A stretch of DNA of 64,000 bases from Paenibacillus sp. E222 (GTDB taxonomy: Bacteria; Bacillota; Bacilli; Paenibacillales; Paenibacillaceae), in NCBI RefSeq assembly GCF_013401555.1, contig NZ_CP058552.1:2728001-2792000 (forward strand), read 5' to 3'. The notes under the pieces are model-generated. The model saw only the letters and a list, made by a program, of their open reading frames with translations, had not been told where the DNA came from and ran no database searches. Below, piece by piece: positions 42,458 to 52,720 of this stretch. Numbering within the stretch: the first letter of the stretch is position 1; each line of letters begins with the position of its first letter. The position numbers and the translations under genes were made by a program.

Positions 42458-43708
42458 ATGAAAAGAATCGTCAGTTTCATTTTGGTCGTGCTTGTGACCG
42501 CAGGAGTAATGTTGGGCACAAGTCCAGGGCTGCTCAAAAATATACGCTTGGGCCTCGATTTAAAAGGAGGCTACGAGATCTTATATGAAGCAGAGCCGCT
42601 GGAACAAGGACAACAAGTCACCAAAGCATCTTTGGTGCAAACAGCAAAAAGTCTGGAGAGCCGTGCCAATGCGCTCGGAACAAGCGAGCCGGAAGTAACA
42701 ACTGAAGGAACGAACCGGATCCGTTTGAAGCTGGCCGGGGTTACCGACGAGGCTGAAGTCAGAGCCAAAATGAAAGAACCTGCTGTCATGACCTTCCGCA
42801 GTAAAGCTGAGAATGACAAAGAAGGCGAATATACCAAAATCGAGCTTCGGGGAAATGAGTTCGTGGAGAATGGTGCCAAAGTGGTATTTAACCAGTTGAA
42901 CGCACCGATGATCGATATCCAGGTTAAAGACAAAGCGAAGTTTGCTGAAATCACCAAACGTTTGATTGGACAACCTTTGGCTATCTATCTGGATGATCAA
43001 CTGTTATCCGCTCCAACCGTGCAGCAGCAGCTGAGTGACGGCTCTGCGCAAATCACGGGTAACTACTCACGTGAGGAAGCCAATCAGCTTCGCGATACCA
43101 TTAATTTGGGTGCGTTGCCGCTGAAACTGACAGAGAAGTACTCTCAAAGTGTTGGTGCAACGCTTGGTAAACTATCTCTGGACCAGACGATTAAAGCGGG
43201 ATTAATTGGTTCCGTAATTATTCTAGTGTTCATGATTGGCCTGTACCGTATTCCGGGGATTATTGCGAGCTTTGCCCTGATTACACATACGTGGCTTGTA
43301 CTTGCAATCTTCTATATGGGAGAATTCGTACTTACCCTTCCGGGGATCGCGGCATTTATCCTGGGTATAGGGATGGCCGTGGATGCCAACATCATCACGT
43401 ATGAGCGGATCAAGGAAGAAATGCGCAGTGGTAAGTCGATATTGTCTTCGGTAAGAGCTGGTGGTAAAAGTTCATTCCGTACGATTATTGACTCTAACAT
43501 CACAACCATCATTGCTGCCGCCGTTATGTTCTTCATGGGTACAGGTGCGGTTAAAGGTTTCGCACTGGTACTGATTTTTGATATCGTGACCAGCATTATT
43601 ACGAATATTTTCTTCTCCCGCTTCCTGTTGACCCTGCTTGTGCGGGCTAACGTATTGAAGAAGCCTAAGTACTTCGGAGTGAAGGAGAGTGAAATTCGTG
43701 CGCTTTAA
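42458..43708 (+). CDS. secD: Protein translocase subunit SecD
   Basis: RND-family Sec accessory that uses proton motive force to complete export. The 416-residue protein has a first helix (IVSFILVVLVTAGVMLG), LGLDLKGGYEI (SecD signature), a periplasm-type P1 domain, and five further helices with GMAVDANIITYERIKEE. ATG at 42458 is chosen for conservation. The B. subtilis protein is a single SecDF; here secD and secF are separate, overlapping genes. Confidence 0.95.
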   Translation: MKRIVSFILVVLVTAGVMLGTSPGLLKNIRLGLDLKGGYEILYEAEPLEQGQQVTKASLVQTAKSLESRANALGTSEPEVTTEGTNRIRLKLAGVTDEAEVRAKMKEPAVMTFRSKAENDKEGEYTKIELRGNEFVENGAKVVFNQLNAPMIDIQVKDKAKFAEITKRLIGQPLAIYLDDQLLSAPTVQQQLSDGSAQITGNYSREEANQLRDTINLGALPLKLTEKYSQSVGATLGKLSLDQTIKAGLIGSVIILVFMIGLYRIPGIIASFALITHTWLVLAIFYMGEFVLTLPGIAAFILGIGMAVDANIITYERIKEEMRSGKSILSSVRAGGKSSFRTIIDSNITTIIAAAVMFFMGTGAVKGFALVLIFDIVTSIITNIFFSRFLLTLLVRANVLKKPKYFGVKESEIRAL

Positions 43709-44606
43709 TTGGAATTTTGATTATGTTAAAGGCAGTAAAATTGCCTATGCTTTTTCCATCATTTTGACGATTGCAGGTATCATCAGCATTTTGGCTCTGG
43801 GATTGAATTATGCGGTTGATTTCCGTTCAGGTTCAAATGTGGATATTACGGTGTCTAAAGCAATCACAACAGAACAAATTAAGCCCATCGTTAGTGACCT
43901 TGGTGTTGACACAAAAGATGTTCATATTACACCTGGTGCTGATCGGGTTAACGTTCGTTTCTCGAACGTACTGGATGAAAATCAGGAAAGCAAGTTTAAG
44001 CAAGAGTTCACCAAGCTGGATTCAACCGCTTCTTATGAAGTCAATACGGTGGACCCGGAGATGGCTAAAGAACTTGAACGCAATGCCATATACGCGGTTC
44101 TCATCGCTAGTATCGGGATTATGATCTATGTAGCGATCCGATTTGAATGGCGGTTTGGCTTGGCTGCTGTCATTGCGCTCTTCCATGATGCATTTGTAGT
44201 GATTAGTGTGTTCTCGATTTTCCGACTGGAAGTGAATTTGACCTTCATTACGGCGGTACTGACCATTGTCGGATTCTCGATCAATGATACCATCGTTATC
44301 TTCGACCGGATTCGTGAGAATATGCGTTTTGCTAAAAAGACTACCAAAGCCGATTTGCGTGAAGTAGTCAACCGCAGTTTGGCACAAACGATGACACGTT
44401 CCCTGAATACAACATTCACCGTGTTTGTCGCTTCGCTCTGCTTGTTTATTTTTGGTGGAGAATCCATTCGCATGTTCTCACTTGCTATGGTCATCGGAAC
44501 ATTGTTCGGTGCATATTCTTCGATCTACATCGCCGCTCCATTGTGGCTGGCGCTCAAAGGTAAACAAACAGAGAAACCTAAAGCAGCTGTCAAAGCATCC
44601 AACTAA
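43698..44606 (+). CDS. secF: Protein translocase subunit SecF
   Basis: Partner of SecD. The 302-residue protein starts RFNWNFDYVKGSKIAYAFS and has six membrane helices with the family motifs GLNYAVDFRSGSNVDI and GFSINDTIVIFDRIRENMR. GTG at 43698 has GGAGAG 9 bases upstream and lies inside the secD end. It fits fission or fusion of the SecDF pair. Confidence 0.95.
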   Translation: MRFNWNFDYVKGSKIAYAFSIILTIAGIISILALGLNYAVDFRSGSNVDITVSKAITTEQIKPIVSDLGVDTKDVHITPGADRVNVRFSNVLDENQESKFKQEFTKLDSTASYEVNTVDPEMAKELERNAIYAVLIASIGIMIYVAIRFEWRFGLAAVIALFHDAFVVISVFSIFRLEVNLTFITAVLTIVGFSINDTIVIFDRIRENMRFAKKTTKADLREVVNRSLAQTMTRSLNTTFTVFVASLCLFIFGGESIRMFSLAMVIGTLFGAYSSIYIAAPLWLALKGKQTEKPKAAVKASN

Positions 44607-44622
44607 ACATTGTATTGTCAAG

Positions 44623-44646
44623 CCGCGTCTGCCAGGCGCGGTTTTG
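44623..44646 (+). terminator. Terminator after secF
   Basis: CCGCGTC pairs with GGCGCGG around TGCCA, followed by TTTTGC. Short, so probably modest strength. Confidence 0.6.
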
Positions 44647-44680
44647 CAACTTTAGGTACAGTATTAAGGGGGGCATCGCC

Positions 44681-45646
44681 ATGACCAGAGAACGTTTCCC
44701 TTCTGTTCACGCTGCCACGTGGAGCGGGATCGCCGGGAATTTGACACTTGCAGTAATTAAGGCTGGGTTCGGTTATATGGCAAACAGCAAATCGTTGCTT
44801 GCAGACGGCCTGCACTCTGCTTCAGAAGCTGCTTCTTCATTGTCCGGCCTCTTTCCCTCGAAGTCTGTACAAACAAAAACAAAGGCTCGTAGGGAGCAGT
44901 CAAAGGAACATTCACGTATCGCTAGACCTGGAATTTCGGTATTATTATCTGTGCTCATCCTTATGGGAGGTTTGCAGATTGCCATCTCCGCTTTGGGTAG
45001 TTTGTCTGGAGAGGAACCAGAATCGTTAGAAAAGTATACCCATGCACTTGTAGTAGCTTTTGCAGCACTGGCTGTGAAGGAAGCGATCTTTCAATATCAA
45101 TACCGGTATTTTCGTAAACGAAATCAATCGCAGGCTCTGGCTTATGCACAGCAACATCGTCGGGCACTCTACTGTTCACTTATCGTTTTGGTCGGCATTG
45201 TAGGTTCCATGACAGGAGAAACGATGGGGTGGAGTATTCTTCGATATATGGACCCCGCAGCTGCATTGATAGCTTCCTGTTTTGTGCTGCACAAAGGGTA
45301 CAGAATGATTGTGGATACCGTATATGGTTCACTTGTTCAGGAATTGGAACAGGAAGAAGCAATTGACTTCAAAGAAACGGTACAGCGTGTATATGGCATT
45401 ATTACGATCGAACATCTGGTAGCACGTGAACAGGAACATGATGTTACGATTGAACTGGTCATAAGTGTAAACCCTAGAATTTCTGTGCTCGAGGCACAGG
45501 AGATTGCGAATCGGGCGAAGACACTTCTCTTAACTCGTTTCAGTCATGTGAAAGAAGTACAGATCCAGGCTGTACCTTATGATCCTGGGTATCCTTATAA
45601 ATCCAATCATGAACTGCCAGATCCTGAAGCGACATTAATTCAGTAA
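44681..45646 (+). CDS. Cation diffusion facilitator family transporter
   Basis: The 321-residue protein has the CDF start (AATWSGIAGNLTLAVIKAGFGYMANSKSLLADGLHSASEAASS), with the metal-site ADGLHSASE in helix 2, about six helices, and a C-terminal cytoplasmic ferredoxin-like domain. The second metal motif is altered to MDPAAALIASCFVLHKGY. The ion (Zn, Mn or Fe) cannot be told from sequence. ATG at 44681 follows AAGGGGGGCATCGCC. B. subtilis has other genes between secDF and recJ. Confidence 0.88.
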   Translation: MTRERFPSVHAATWSGIAGNLTLAVIKAGFGYMANSKSLLADGLHSASEAASSLSGLFPSKSVQTKTKARREQSKEHSRIARPGISVLLSVLILMGGLQIAISALGSLSGEEPESLEKYTHALVVAFAALAVKEAIFQYQYRYFRKRNQSQALAYAQQHRRALYCSLIVLVGIVGSMTGETMGWSILRYMDPAAALIASCFVLHKGYRMIVDTVYGSLVQELEQEEAIDFKETVQRVYGIITIEHLVAREQEHDVTIELVISVNPRISVLEAQEIANRAKTLLLTRFSHVKEVQIQAVPYDPGYPYKSNHELPDPEATLIQ

Positions 45647-45685
45647 TGAAGCTTGGTCCAGTAGATCAGGAAAGGAGCGTTATCA

Positions 45686-48094
45686 TTGCTTTATTCGCAA
45701 TACCGGTGGAACACACCGAATATCGATCTGGAGGCGGCTGCGGGACTCTCGCAGGCGCTTTCCGTTTCATCACTTGTTGGACGTTTGCTGGTTAGTCGGG
45801 GGGTTCATAATGAAACAGAGGCAGAACAATTTCTGCATCCTGATCTGAATCAGATGCATGATCCTTATCTGCTTCTAGGTATGAAAGAAGCTGTGCCCCG
45901 AATCCAGCAGGCCATTGAGCGTGAAGAACATATTTTAATATATGGGGACTACGACGCGGACGGCGTATCCAGTACATCCCTGATGATCCATCTGATGCGT
46001 TATCTCGGGGCTTCCTACGATATCTATATTCCTCATCGTTCCAATGAAGGCTACGGATTACACAATCATGCCTTGGATTGGGCTCATCAACAAGGAGTCA
46101 CGCTGGTGATTACGGTAGATACCGGAATCAGTGCGGTAGAGCAGATTGCTTATGCTGCAACACTGGGAATGGAAGTCATTGTGACGGATCACCATGAGCC
46201 ACCTGAAGTTTTGCCTGAGGCCTATACGCTCATCAATCCTAAGCTTCCGGACTGTCCATACCCTTTTAAAGGGTTAGCTGGTGCGGGTGTAGCGTTGAAG
46301 CTGGCCCAGGCATTGATCGGAGAAGTGCCTGGAGAATGGATGGAAATTGCCGCTATTGGTACGGTTGCCGATTTGATGCCTTTGGAAGGCGAGAACCGGG
46401 TTATCGTCAGTTATGGTGTTGAGTCCATGCGTGGTACACGTCTGCCCGGTGTAAGTGCTCTACTTGAAATTAGTGGTGTGGATCAAAGTCAGGTCACTTC
46501 AATCAATATTGCCTTTGCCATGGCTCCCCGTATTAATGCAAGCGGACGTCTGGATCATGCCGGCAGAGCCGTATCGCTGCTTACAACCGAGGATCTGGAT
46601 GAGGCACATACTCTGGCAGGTCAACTGGATTTGCTGAATCGTGAAAGGCAACAGGTTGTTGAGGGTATACTTCTGGAAGCGACAGCCCAATTGGAGCAGA
46701 AAATCCAGCTTAATTCCGGAGCAGTGCCGGACGTCATCGTTTTAGCGGGAGAAGGCTGGAATGTTGGAGTTGTAGGTATCGTGGCTTCCAAGTTACTTGA
46801 ACGGTATTATCGGCCAACGCTTATCCTGGGCATTGACCCGGAGAGCGGCGCTTGTAAAGGCTCAGCACGCTCCATAGAGGGGCTGGACATCTATGAGGCA
46901 TTAACGGCTTGCAAACACACGATGGACCATTATGGTGGTCACCCGGCTGCAGCAGGCATGAGCCTGCATCGTGATCAGCTAAAAGAGCTGGAAGCCGGAT
47001 TGAATGAGTTTGCGGCATCCGTGCTGACGGAGGAGGACTTTGTTCCCCATCGTCTTGCGGATGATGAGTGTAGAATCAGTGATGTGCCCCTGCAGGTCAT
47101 TCAAGAGATCGACAGACTCCAGCCATTTGGCATGAGCAATCCTTCTCCTCGTTTTGTGCTGCGCAATGTGACTGTAAAAGAAACACGGACGATGGGACGT
47201 GAAAAACGTCATCTGAAATTGGTGTTGGAGCAGGATGGCCAGCAACTGGAAACGGTCGCTTTTGGCAAAGGAGCATTGGCGGAGTTTCTTCCTCCAGGCT
47301 CTATCATTGATGTTATGGGCGAGTTGTCTGTTAATGAGTGGAACGGGATGAGGAAACCACAATTGATGCTGCAGGACATTCAGGTCCCACATGCGCAAGT
47401 GTTTGATTTGCGAGGCAGTACGGAGCCTCTGAACGCGATGAAGCAGTTCCTGAGTTCGCTTGAAATACATTTACGATACAAGTCAGGCTCTATTGGTGCC
47501 ATCGTTCGGAAAGAAACGAATGTTTCCGAGGGAAATTCATTGTATGAACCGTGCCTTTGGGTATATGATAGAAAGGTCGGGTTATTTCCGTGTAATGCTG
47601 CTGCGCAGCATTATGGGCAGGAACAGGTCCGGACGTTATTTGTGTTTGATACGCCGGAAACCCCGGAACAACTTGATGCAATGCTGGCTTTATTCAGCGG
47701 AGCCGAGAATATCATCCTTCTGAACGGATCAGGCAACCGCCGAGATCGCCTTCAGATGCCCTCCAGAGAACTCTTCAAGCGTATTTATATGCTGGTGTCC
47801 AAATGGAGAGCTGAACCCGTGGAGGAACAAGAGATCACTCCTGTGCTCAGTCGTCAGTGTGGCTGCTCGCCGCGCATGATTACCATGATGTTGGATGTTT
47901 TTGAGGAGTTATCGTTCATTACCCGAGAAGATGGAAAGATTGTGTTTGTGGATAACCCACCCAAGCGTGAGCTAACCGCTTCGCGTCATTATCAGGCGTT
48001 GGAGAGCATGGCCGAGACAGAGCAGGTGATGCTGGATGCATCGACCCCTCAACTGACACAATGGATGATATCCCGGATGAAGGGCGTATCTTAG
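45686..48094 (+). CDS. recJ: Single-stranded-DNA-specific exonuclease RecJ
   Basis: 5'-to-3' single-strand exonuclease of recombination and mismatch repair. The 802 residues include the DHH domain (YGDYDADGVSSTSLMIHLM near 90-108; VTVDTGISAVEQ; VIVTDHHEPPEVLP near 165-178), the DHHA1 domain with GHPAAAGMSL, an OB fold, and the extra C-terminal domain normal in Bacillota. TTG at 45686 follows AAAGGAGCG. It is followed by apt 37 bases later. Confidence 0.96.
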   Translation: MLYSQYRWNTPNIDLEAAAGLSQALSVSSLVGRLLVSRGVHNETEAEQFLHPDLNQMHDPYLLLGMKEAVPRIQQAIEREEHILIYGDYDADGVSSTSLMIHLMRYLGASYDIYIPHRSNEGYGLHNHALDWAHQQGVTLVITVDTGISAVEQIAYAATLGMEVIVTDHHEPPEVLPEAYTLINPKLPDCPYPFKGLAGAGVALKLAQALIGEVPGEWMEIAAIGTVADLMPLEGENRVIVSYGVESMRGTRLPGVSALLEISGVDQSQVTSINIAFAMAPRINASGRLDHAGRAVSLLTTEDLDEAHTLAGQLDLLNRERQQVVEGILLEATAQLEQKIQLNSGAVPDVIVLAGEGWNVGVVGIVASKLLERYYRPTLILGIDPESGACKGSARSIEGLDIYEALTACKHTMDHYGGHPAAAGMSLHRDQLKELEAGLNEFAASVLTEEDFVPHRLADDECRISDVPLQVIQEIDRLQPFGMSNPSPRFVLRNVTVKETRTMGREKRHLKLVLEQDGQQLETVAFGKGALAEFLPPGSIIDVMGELSVNEWNGMRKPQLMLQDIQVPHAQVFDLRGSTEPLNAMKQFLSSLEIHLRYKSGSIGAIVRKETNVSEGNSLYEPCLWVYDRKVGLFPCNAAAQHYGQEQVRTLFVFDTPETPEQLDAMLALFSGAENIILLNGSGNRRDRLQMPSRELFKRIYMLVSKWRAEPVEEQEITPVLSRQCGCSPRMITMMLDVFEELSFITREDGKIVFVDNPPKRELTASRHYQALESMAETEQVMLDASTPQLTQWMISRMKGVS

Positions 48095-48131
48095 ATAGAA
48101 GTTGTGCTATTTATTTTAGGAGGAGATTATT

Positions 48132-48644
48132 TTGGATTTTAAAGATTATATTCGTGTCATTCCTGACTTTCCACAACCGGGAATCAGCTTCAAAGACATT
48201 ACGACATTGTTGAAGGATGGAGAAATGTACCGCAAGGCGATCAATGAGCTGAAAGTAATGGTTTCAGATCTCAAAATTGACGTTATTGCCGGACCTGAAG
48301 CACGTGGATTCGTTGTGGGCGCTCCTCTGGCGTACGCTCTGGGTGTCGGTTTTGCTCCGATCCGTAAAAGCGGAAAATTGCCTGGAGAGACGATCGAAGT
48401 CGGTTATGATCTTGAATATGGCAAGGATACGCTTGCTATGCATACAGATGCGATCGAAAAAGGACAAAATGTTCTGATTGCGGATGATCTGCTGGCGACA
48501 GGCGGAACTATTGCTACCTCCATTAACCTGATTGAACAATTGGGTGGCAAGATTGTAGGTGCAGCATTCCTGATTGAGCTGTCTGATTTGAATGGACGTG
48601 CAAAATTGCCGGGAATTGATGTATTTACATTGATGAACTACTAG
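48132..48644 (+). CDS. apt: Adenine phosphoribosyltransferase
   Basis: Purine salvage enzyme making AMP from adenine and PRPP. The 170 residues contain the PRPP motif VLIADDLLATGGTIATSINL (near 118-137) and FKDITTLLKDG near the start. TTG at 48132 follows AGGAGGAGATTATT. The recJ-apt-relA order is interrupted by an opposed permease gene. It ends at a shared terminator. Confidence 0.97.
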   Translation: MDFKDYIRVIPDFPQPGISFKDITTLLKDGEMYRKAINELKVMVSDLKIDVIAGPEARGFVVGAPLAYALGVGFAPIRKSGKLPGETIEVGYDLEYGKDTLAMHTDAIEKGQNVLIADDLLATGGTIATSINLIEQLGGKIVGAAFLIELSDLNGRAKLPGIDVFTLMNY

Positions 48645-48730
48645 AATTCCGGCATTTATTGCTGTTAAATCACGTGAACTGGATCTCCCGTTTCCCGGGA
48701 AATAATATACAGCATTAACTATTTGCAAAA

Positions 48731-48778
48731 AAAGCCTGTCCCTCAACCCGTTAAGGTTGGAGAGCAGGCTTTTTGCAT
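48731..48778. terminator. Bidirectional terminator between apt and the uracil permease
   Basis: AAAAAGCCTGTCCCTCAACC pairs with GGTTGGAGAGCAGGCTTTTT with small mismatches. A-run on one side and T-run on the other make it fit both the plus-strand apt and the minus-strand permease. Confidence 0.88.
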
Positions 48779-48838
48779 TGTACGATGTATAAGATGAAGA
48801 ATGAATAAACATTGTTCGTTCGAAATAGTCGCAAAAAA

Positions 48839-50155
48839 TCAATCCGGAGTTTTCTCCGTTAAAGGCTGTTTCTCCGTTTGATCATTCGACCAACCCAGTA
48901 CTTCAAATAACTTAAACAACAAGCTCAGCAGAATTCCGACGATGGTTGCCAGAGCCATTCCCTTGAGATGAATACCATAAAACGTGATCTCCGTACCACT
49001 GAGTCCGATGACGAGTACAAGGGTCGTTAGCAGCAAGTTGGTCGGTTTGGCAAAATCCACTTTCTGTTCGACCAGAATACGCAAACCGGATGCCGCAATT
49101 ACTCCGAACAGAAGCAAAGATACACCACCCATAACCGGAACGGGAATGTTAGCTATAAGTGCCGAGAACGTACCTGAGAACGAAAGCATGATCGCGATAA
49201 CGGCAGCGCCGCCAATAACATACGTCGAGTAAACCCGGGTCAGAGCCATGACACCAATATTCTCACCATAAGTTGTATTCGGTGTGGAACCTACAAAACC
49301 GGAAAGAATGGTTGAAACGCCGTTCCCAAGCAGGGAGCGATGTAGACCTGGGTCCTTGGACAGATCTTTGCCCACAATGCTGCTCGTTACAAGCAGATGT
49401 CCGATGTGCTCAACAATGACAACAAGTGCGACAGGCAAAATGGTGAAGATGACAGACCAGTCAAATGTCGGTGTTGTTACGGTAGGCAGCGAGATAAAGT
49501 CAGCGTTCGCTATATTCTCGGTTTTTACCTCACCCATAAAGTATCCAAGCACGTAACCGGATACAATCCCGATCAGAATATGAATGATCTTGGGGAACCC
49601 ACGGAAGGTTACTGCACCAATAACAGTGATACCAAGTGTAACCATGGATAAAATAATTGGTTTGGCCTGAGGAACCCAGTTGGGGTTCTCAGCAGGGGTC
49701 GAATTGATTAGACCAGCCATTCCGGCTGCTACTGGTACAAGCTCGAGACCGATTAGGGCAACAATAGCACCCATAACCGCTGGCGGGAAAACAACGTTAA
49801 TCCAGCCTGTCCCCGCATACTTGATGATAAGAGCTACAATACAGAAAACAGCTCCCGTTACGATGAACGCTCCAAGTGCCATGGAGTATCCGTTATCAGG
49901 GTGTGCGAGTAACACGGAAGAAACAGGTGCGATAAAAGCAAAGCTTGACCCAAGATAGGCCGGAATCTTCCCTTTACACATGAGTATGTACAACAATGTT
50001 CCAATACCGTTCATAAGCAAGATCATACTTGGGTCCACACCGAACAGGTTCGGCACAAGTACCGTGCTGCCAAACATGGCGAACAAATGCTGAAGACTCA
50101 GCAGCGATCCTGAGCCAAGCGGCATTTTTTGATTAACCTGAATTTCACGTTGCAA
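48839..50155 (-). CDS. NCS2-family uracil permease
   Basis: The 438-residue membrane protein has about 14 helices. SLQHLFAMFGSTVLVPNLFGVDPS, FGVIAASGLRIL and GSTPNTTYGENIGVMALT are the UraA-type signatures. TTG at 50155 is favoured because AAGGAGATG lies 11-14 bases upstream; codons further upstream are unconserved. Substrate (uracil rather than xanthine) is inferred from the TTYGEN motif. The gene is inserted in opposite orientation between apt and relA. Confidence 0.88.
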   Translation of the reverse strand: MQREIQVNQKMPLGSGSLLSLQHLFAMFGSTVLVPNLFGVDPSMILLMNGIGTLLYILMCKGKIPAYLGSSFAFIAPVSSVLLAHPDNGYSMALGAFIVTGAVFCIVALIIKYAGTGWINVVFPPAVMGAIVALIGLELVPVAAGMAGLINSTPAENPNWVPQAKPIILSMVTLGITVIGAVTFRGFPKIIHILIGIVSGYVLGYFMGEVKTENIANADFISLPTVTTPTFDWSVIFTILPVALVVIVEHIGHLLVTSSIVGKDLSKDPGLHRSLLGNGVSTILSGFVGSTPNTTYGENIGVMALTRVYSTYVIGGAAVIAIMLSFSGTFSALIANIPVPVMGGVSLLLFGVIAASGLRILVEQKVDFAKPTNLLLTTLVLVIGLSGTEITFYGIHLKGMALATIVGILLSLLFKLFEVLGWSNDQTEKQPLTEKTPD

Positions 50156-50195
50156 TGAATGTTCATCTCCTTTTTCCGAAACACAAATCTTCAAT

Positions 50196-50224
50196 ATAGT
50201 ACAGAGTTTCTCTTCATTTAGCAA
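50196..50224 (-). promoter_or_regulatory. Sigma-A promoter of the uracil permease gene
   Basis: On the minus strand TTGCTA (50224-50219), 17 bases, TACTAT (50201-50196). Start would be near 50189, leaving a short leader with no room for an attenuator. Confidence 0.55.
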
Positions 50225-50415
50225 TAACATTTTTCCTTTAAGCATGACGAATCCATTTTTATTTCGCGAATTGATACTTCTATTTCGGCAAATAACGGTA
50301 ATAATACATAATAAATGAGGATGAATTCCACCTACTGTTGAATATCGGGCAACATCTTTGAGGAAAGACACATTACGTATAAAAAAATTGGATATGTGCT
50401 CTTATTCGTCAGTAG

Positions 50416-50444
50416 TTGACGGGAAACGGGCGAAGCGTCATAAT
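50416..50444 (+). promoter_or_regulatory. Sigma-A promoter of relA
   Basis: TTGACG (50416-50421), 17 bases, CATAAT (50439-50444). The transcript would include the hairpin GGAACCTGTG/CACGGGTTCC (50466-50497) just before the start region. Confidence 0.7.
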
Positions 50445-50530
50445 TATAGGAAATTACTTTTACGGGGAACCTGTGTTGATATCATGTCACGGGTTCCATT
50501 TTGTATAGAAAGGACACGGAACAGATCAGA

Positions 50531-52708
50531 ATGGGCATAGAGCAATTACTCGAGAAGGCCGGGGCATATATCAAAGAACCCGATCTGGTGCGCATACGTG
50601 AAGCTTACGAATTTGCTGATCAGGCCCACCATGGACAGACGCGAAAATCGGGAGAACCGTATATTCTGCATCCGCTTGCGGTTGCCGATATTGTTGTAAA
50701 CATGCAGATGGACACCATCTCCATAATTGCAGCGCTTCTTCATGATGTAGTAGAAGATACTACGGTTTCACTTGAAGAAATCCGCAATCATTTCGGCAAT
50801 ACGTGTGCCATGCTTGTTGACGGCTTGACGAAGCTGGAACGTATTCAGTTCCGCTCCAAGGAAGAACAGCAGAACGAGAACTACCGCAAAATGTTCATCG
50901 CCATGGCGCAGGACATCCGTGTCATCGTGATCAAATTGGCTGACCGTCTGCATAATATGCGGACACTCAAGTTTCAGTCGGAAGAAAGCCAACGCCGGAT
51001 TTCATACGAAACGTTGGAGATTTTCTGTCCGATTGCAAACCGTTTGGGTATCTCTGCAATCAAATGGGAAATGGAGGACATCGCCCTCCGTTATTTGAAT
51101 CCGCAGCAATATTACCGAATTGCAAACTTGATGCACAAAAAGCGTGCAGAACGTGAGCAATATATTGATACGGTTATGGACGGTATTACCAGCAAGCTGG
51201 ATGAGATGGGAATTCAGGCAGATCTGTCAGGACGTCCTAAGCACATCTACAGCGTGTTCAAAAAAATGACAACGAAAAACAAACAGTTTAACGAGATTTA
51301 TGATCTGCTTGCGATTCGTATTATTGTGGATAACATCAAGGATTGTTATGCTACCCTCGGCATTATACACACGTTATGGAAACCGATGCCTGGACGTTTC
51401 AAGGACTATATCGCGATGCCGAAGGCGAACATGTATCAATCGCTGCATACCACGGTCGTAGGTCCGAATGGTGAACCGACCGAAGTCCAAATCCGGACGT
51501 GGGATATGCACCGCACTGCTGAATTCGGGATTGCTGCCCACTGGGCCTACAAGGAAGGCGCTGCGAACGGAAATAATTTTGAAGATAAAATTACGTTCTT
51601 CCGCGAGATCCTTGAACTTCAAAATGAAGCGCAGGATGCGTCTGAGTTTGTAGAATCGCTTAAAATGGATTTCTTCTCGGATCTGGTGTTTGTATTTACG
51701 CCAAAAGGTGAAGTTATCGAATTGCCGACTGGATCTGTTCCATTGGATTTTGCATATAGAATCCATACAGAGGTGGGTAATCGGACGATTGGTGCCAAAG
51801 TGAATGGTCGTATCGTTCCGCTCGATTATCATCTCAAGACGGGCGATATCATCGAAATTTTGACGTCCAAACATTCTTACGGACCGAGCCAGGACTGGCT
51901 TAAAATTGCTAAATCCTCTCACGCAAGAGCGAAGATCAAGCAATGGTTCAAGAAGGAACGGCGCGAAGAAAACGTTGAAAAAGGACGCGACAGTTGTGAA
52001 CGTGAGCTCAAGCGTATGGGACTTGATCCATCTGCCTGGATGACGGACGACAAGTTGCAGGAAGCAGCCAAAAAGTATGCCTTCAATGATATTGAGGATA
52101 TGCTCGCAGCTGTTGGATTCGGGGGCATTACGGCTGCACAGATCGTGACCAAAGCAACGGAGAAACTTCGCAAGGAGCAGGAAGAATCCAGCTTGCTTGA
52201 ACTGAACTCCGAGATGCGTGAGCTGAAGCCAGCACCTGAACGCAAAAACCGCCCAACCAATGGCATTCGTGTCAAAGGTATAGACAATTTGCTTGTTCGT
52301 TTTGCACGCTGCTGTAACCCTGTACCAGGGGATGCTATTATCGGGTATGTTACACGTGGACGCGGGGTTTCGGTGCATCGCAGTGACTGTCCGAATATTC
52401 CGTCCAGTACGGATGGGGAAGAAGCAGCTCGCGTCATTGAAGTCGAGTGGGAAGAGAATATTGAAGCCAACTACAGCGTGGATATTGAGATTACGGGCCA
52501 TGATCGCAATGGCTTGCTCAATGAAGTGCTTCAGGCTGTTTCGGAAAGTAAAACCAATATATCTGCCGTCACCGGACGTACAGATAAAAATAAATTAGCA
52601 TTGGTGCACGTCACAATTCTGATTCGCAATACGGAGCATCTGCATTCGGTTGTGGAACGGATCAAACGGGTGAAAGATGTCTATTCTGTGCATCGGATTA
52701 TGCAGTAA
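50531..52708 (+). CDS. relA: Bifunctional (p)ppGpp synthetase/hydrolase, RSH family
   Basis: Stringent-response enzyme. The 725 residues comprise the HD hydrolase domain (His71-Asp72 in AALLHDVVEDTTVS), the synthetase domain (about 235-350, DLLAIRIIVDNIKDCYATLG), TGS (VFTPKGEVIELPTGSVPLDFAY), the zinc-finger-like segment with RCCNPVPGDAIIGYVTRGRG and a C-terminal ACT domain. The intact HDxxED predicts hydrolase activity, so it is Rel, not an E. coli-type RelA. ATG at 50531 is chosen by conservation; its ribosome site (AAGGA) is distant. Confidence 0.96.
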   Translation: MGIEQLLEKAGAYIKEPDLVRIREAYEFADQAHHGQTRKSGEPYILHPLAVADIVVNMQMDTISIIAALLHDVVEDTTVSLEEIRNHFGNTCAMLVDGLTKLERIQFRSKEEQQNENYRKMFIAMAQDIRVIVIKLADRLHNMRTLKFQSEESQRRISYETLEIFCPIANRLGISAIKWEMEDIALRYLNPQQYYRIANLMHKKRAEREQYIDTVMDGITSKLDEMGIQADLSGRPKHIYSVFKKMTTKNKQFNEIYDLLAIRIIVDNIKDCYATLGIIHTLWKPMPGRFKDYIAMPKANMYQSLHTTVVGPNGEPTEVQIRTWDMHRTAEFGIAAHWAYKEGAANGNNFEDKITFFREILELQNEAQDASEFVESLKMDFFSDLVFVFTPKGEVIELPTGSVPLDFAYRIHTEVGNRTIGAKVNGRIVPLDYHLKTGDIIEILTSKHSYGPSQDWLKIAKSSHARAKIKQWFKKERREENVEKGRDSCERELKRMGLDPSAWMTDDKLQEAAKKYAFNDIEDMLAAVGFGGITAAQIVTKATEKLRKEQEESSLLELNSEMRELKPAPERKNRPTNGIRVKGIDNLLVRFARCCNPVPGDAIIGYVTRGRGVSVHRSDCPNIPSSTDGEEAARVIEVEWEENIEANYSVDIEITGHDRNGLLNEVLQAVSESKTNISAVTGRTDKNKLALVHVTILIRNTEHLHSVVERIKRVKDVYSVHRIMQ

Positions 52709-52720
52709 GGAGCCTGTAAG

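Noticed and set aside
44681..45646. Horizontal acquisition of the cation diffusion facilitator gene
   Set aside because: It interrupts the B. subtilis order, but composition and codon use look like the neighbours, so transfer is not supported.
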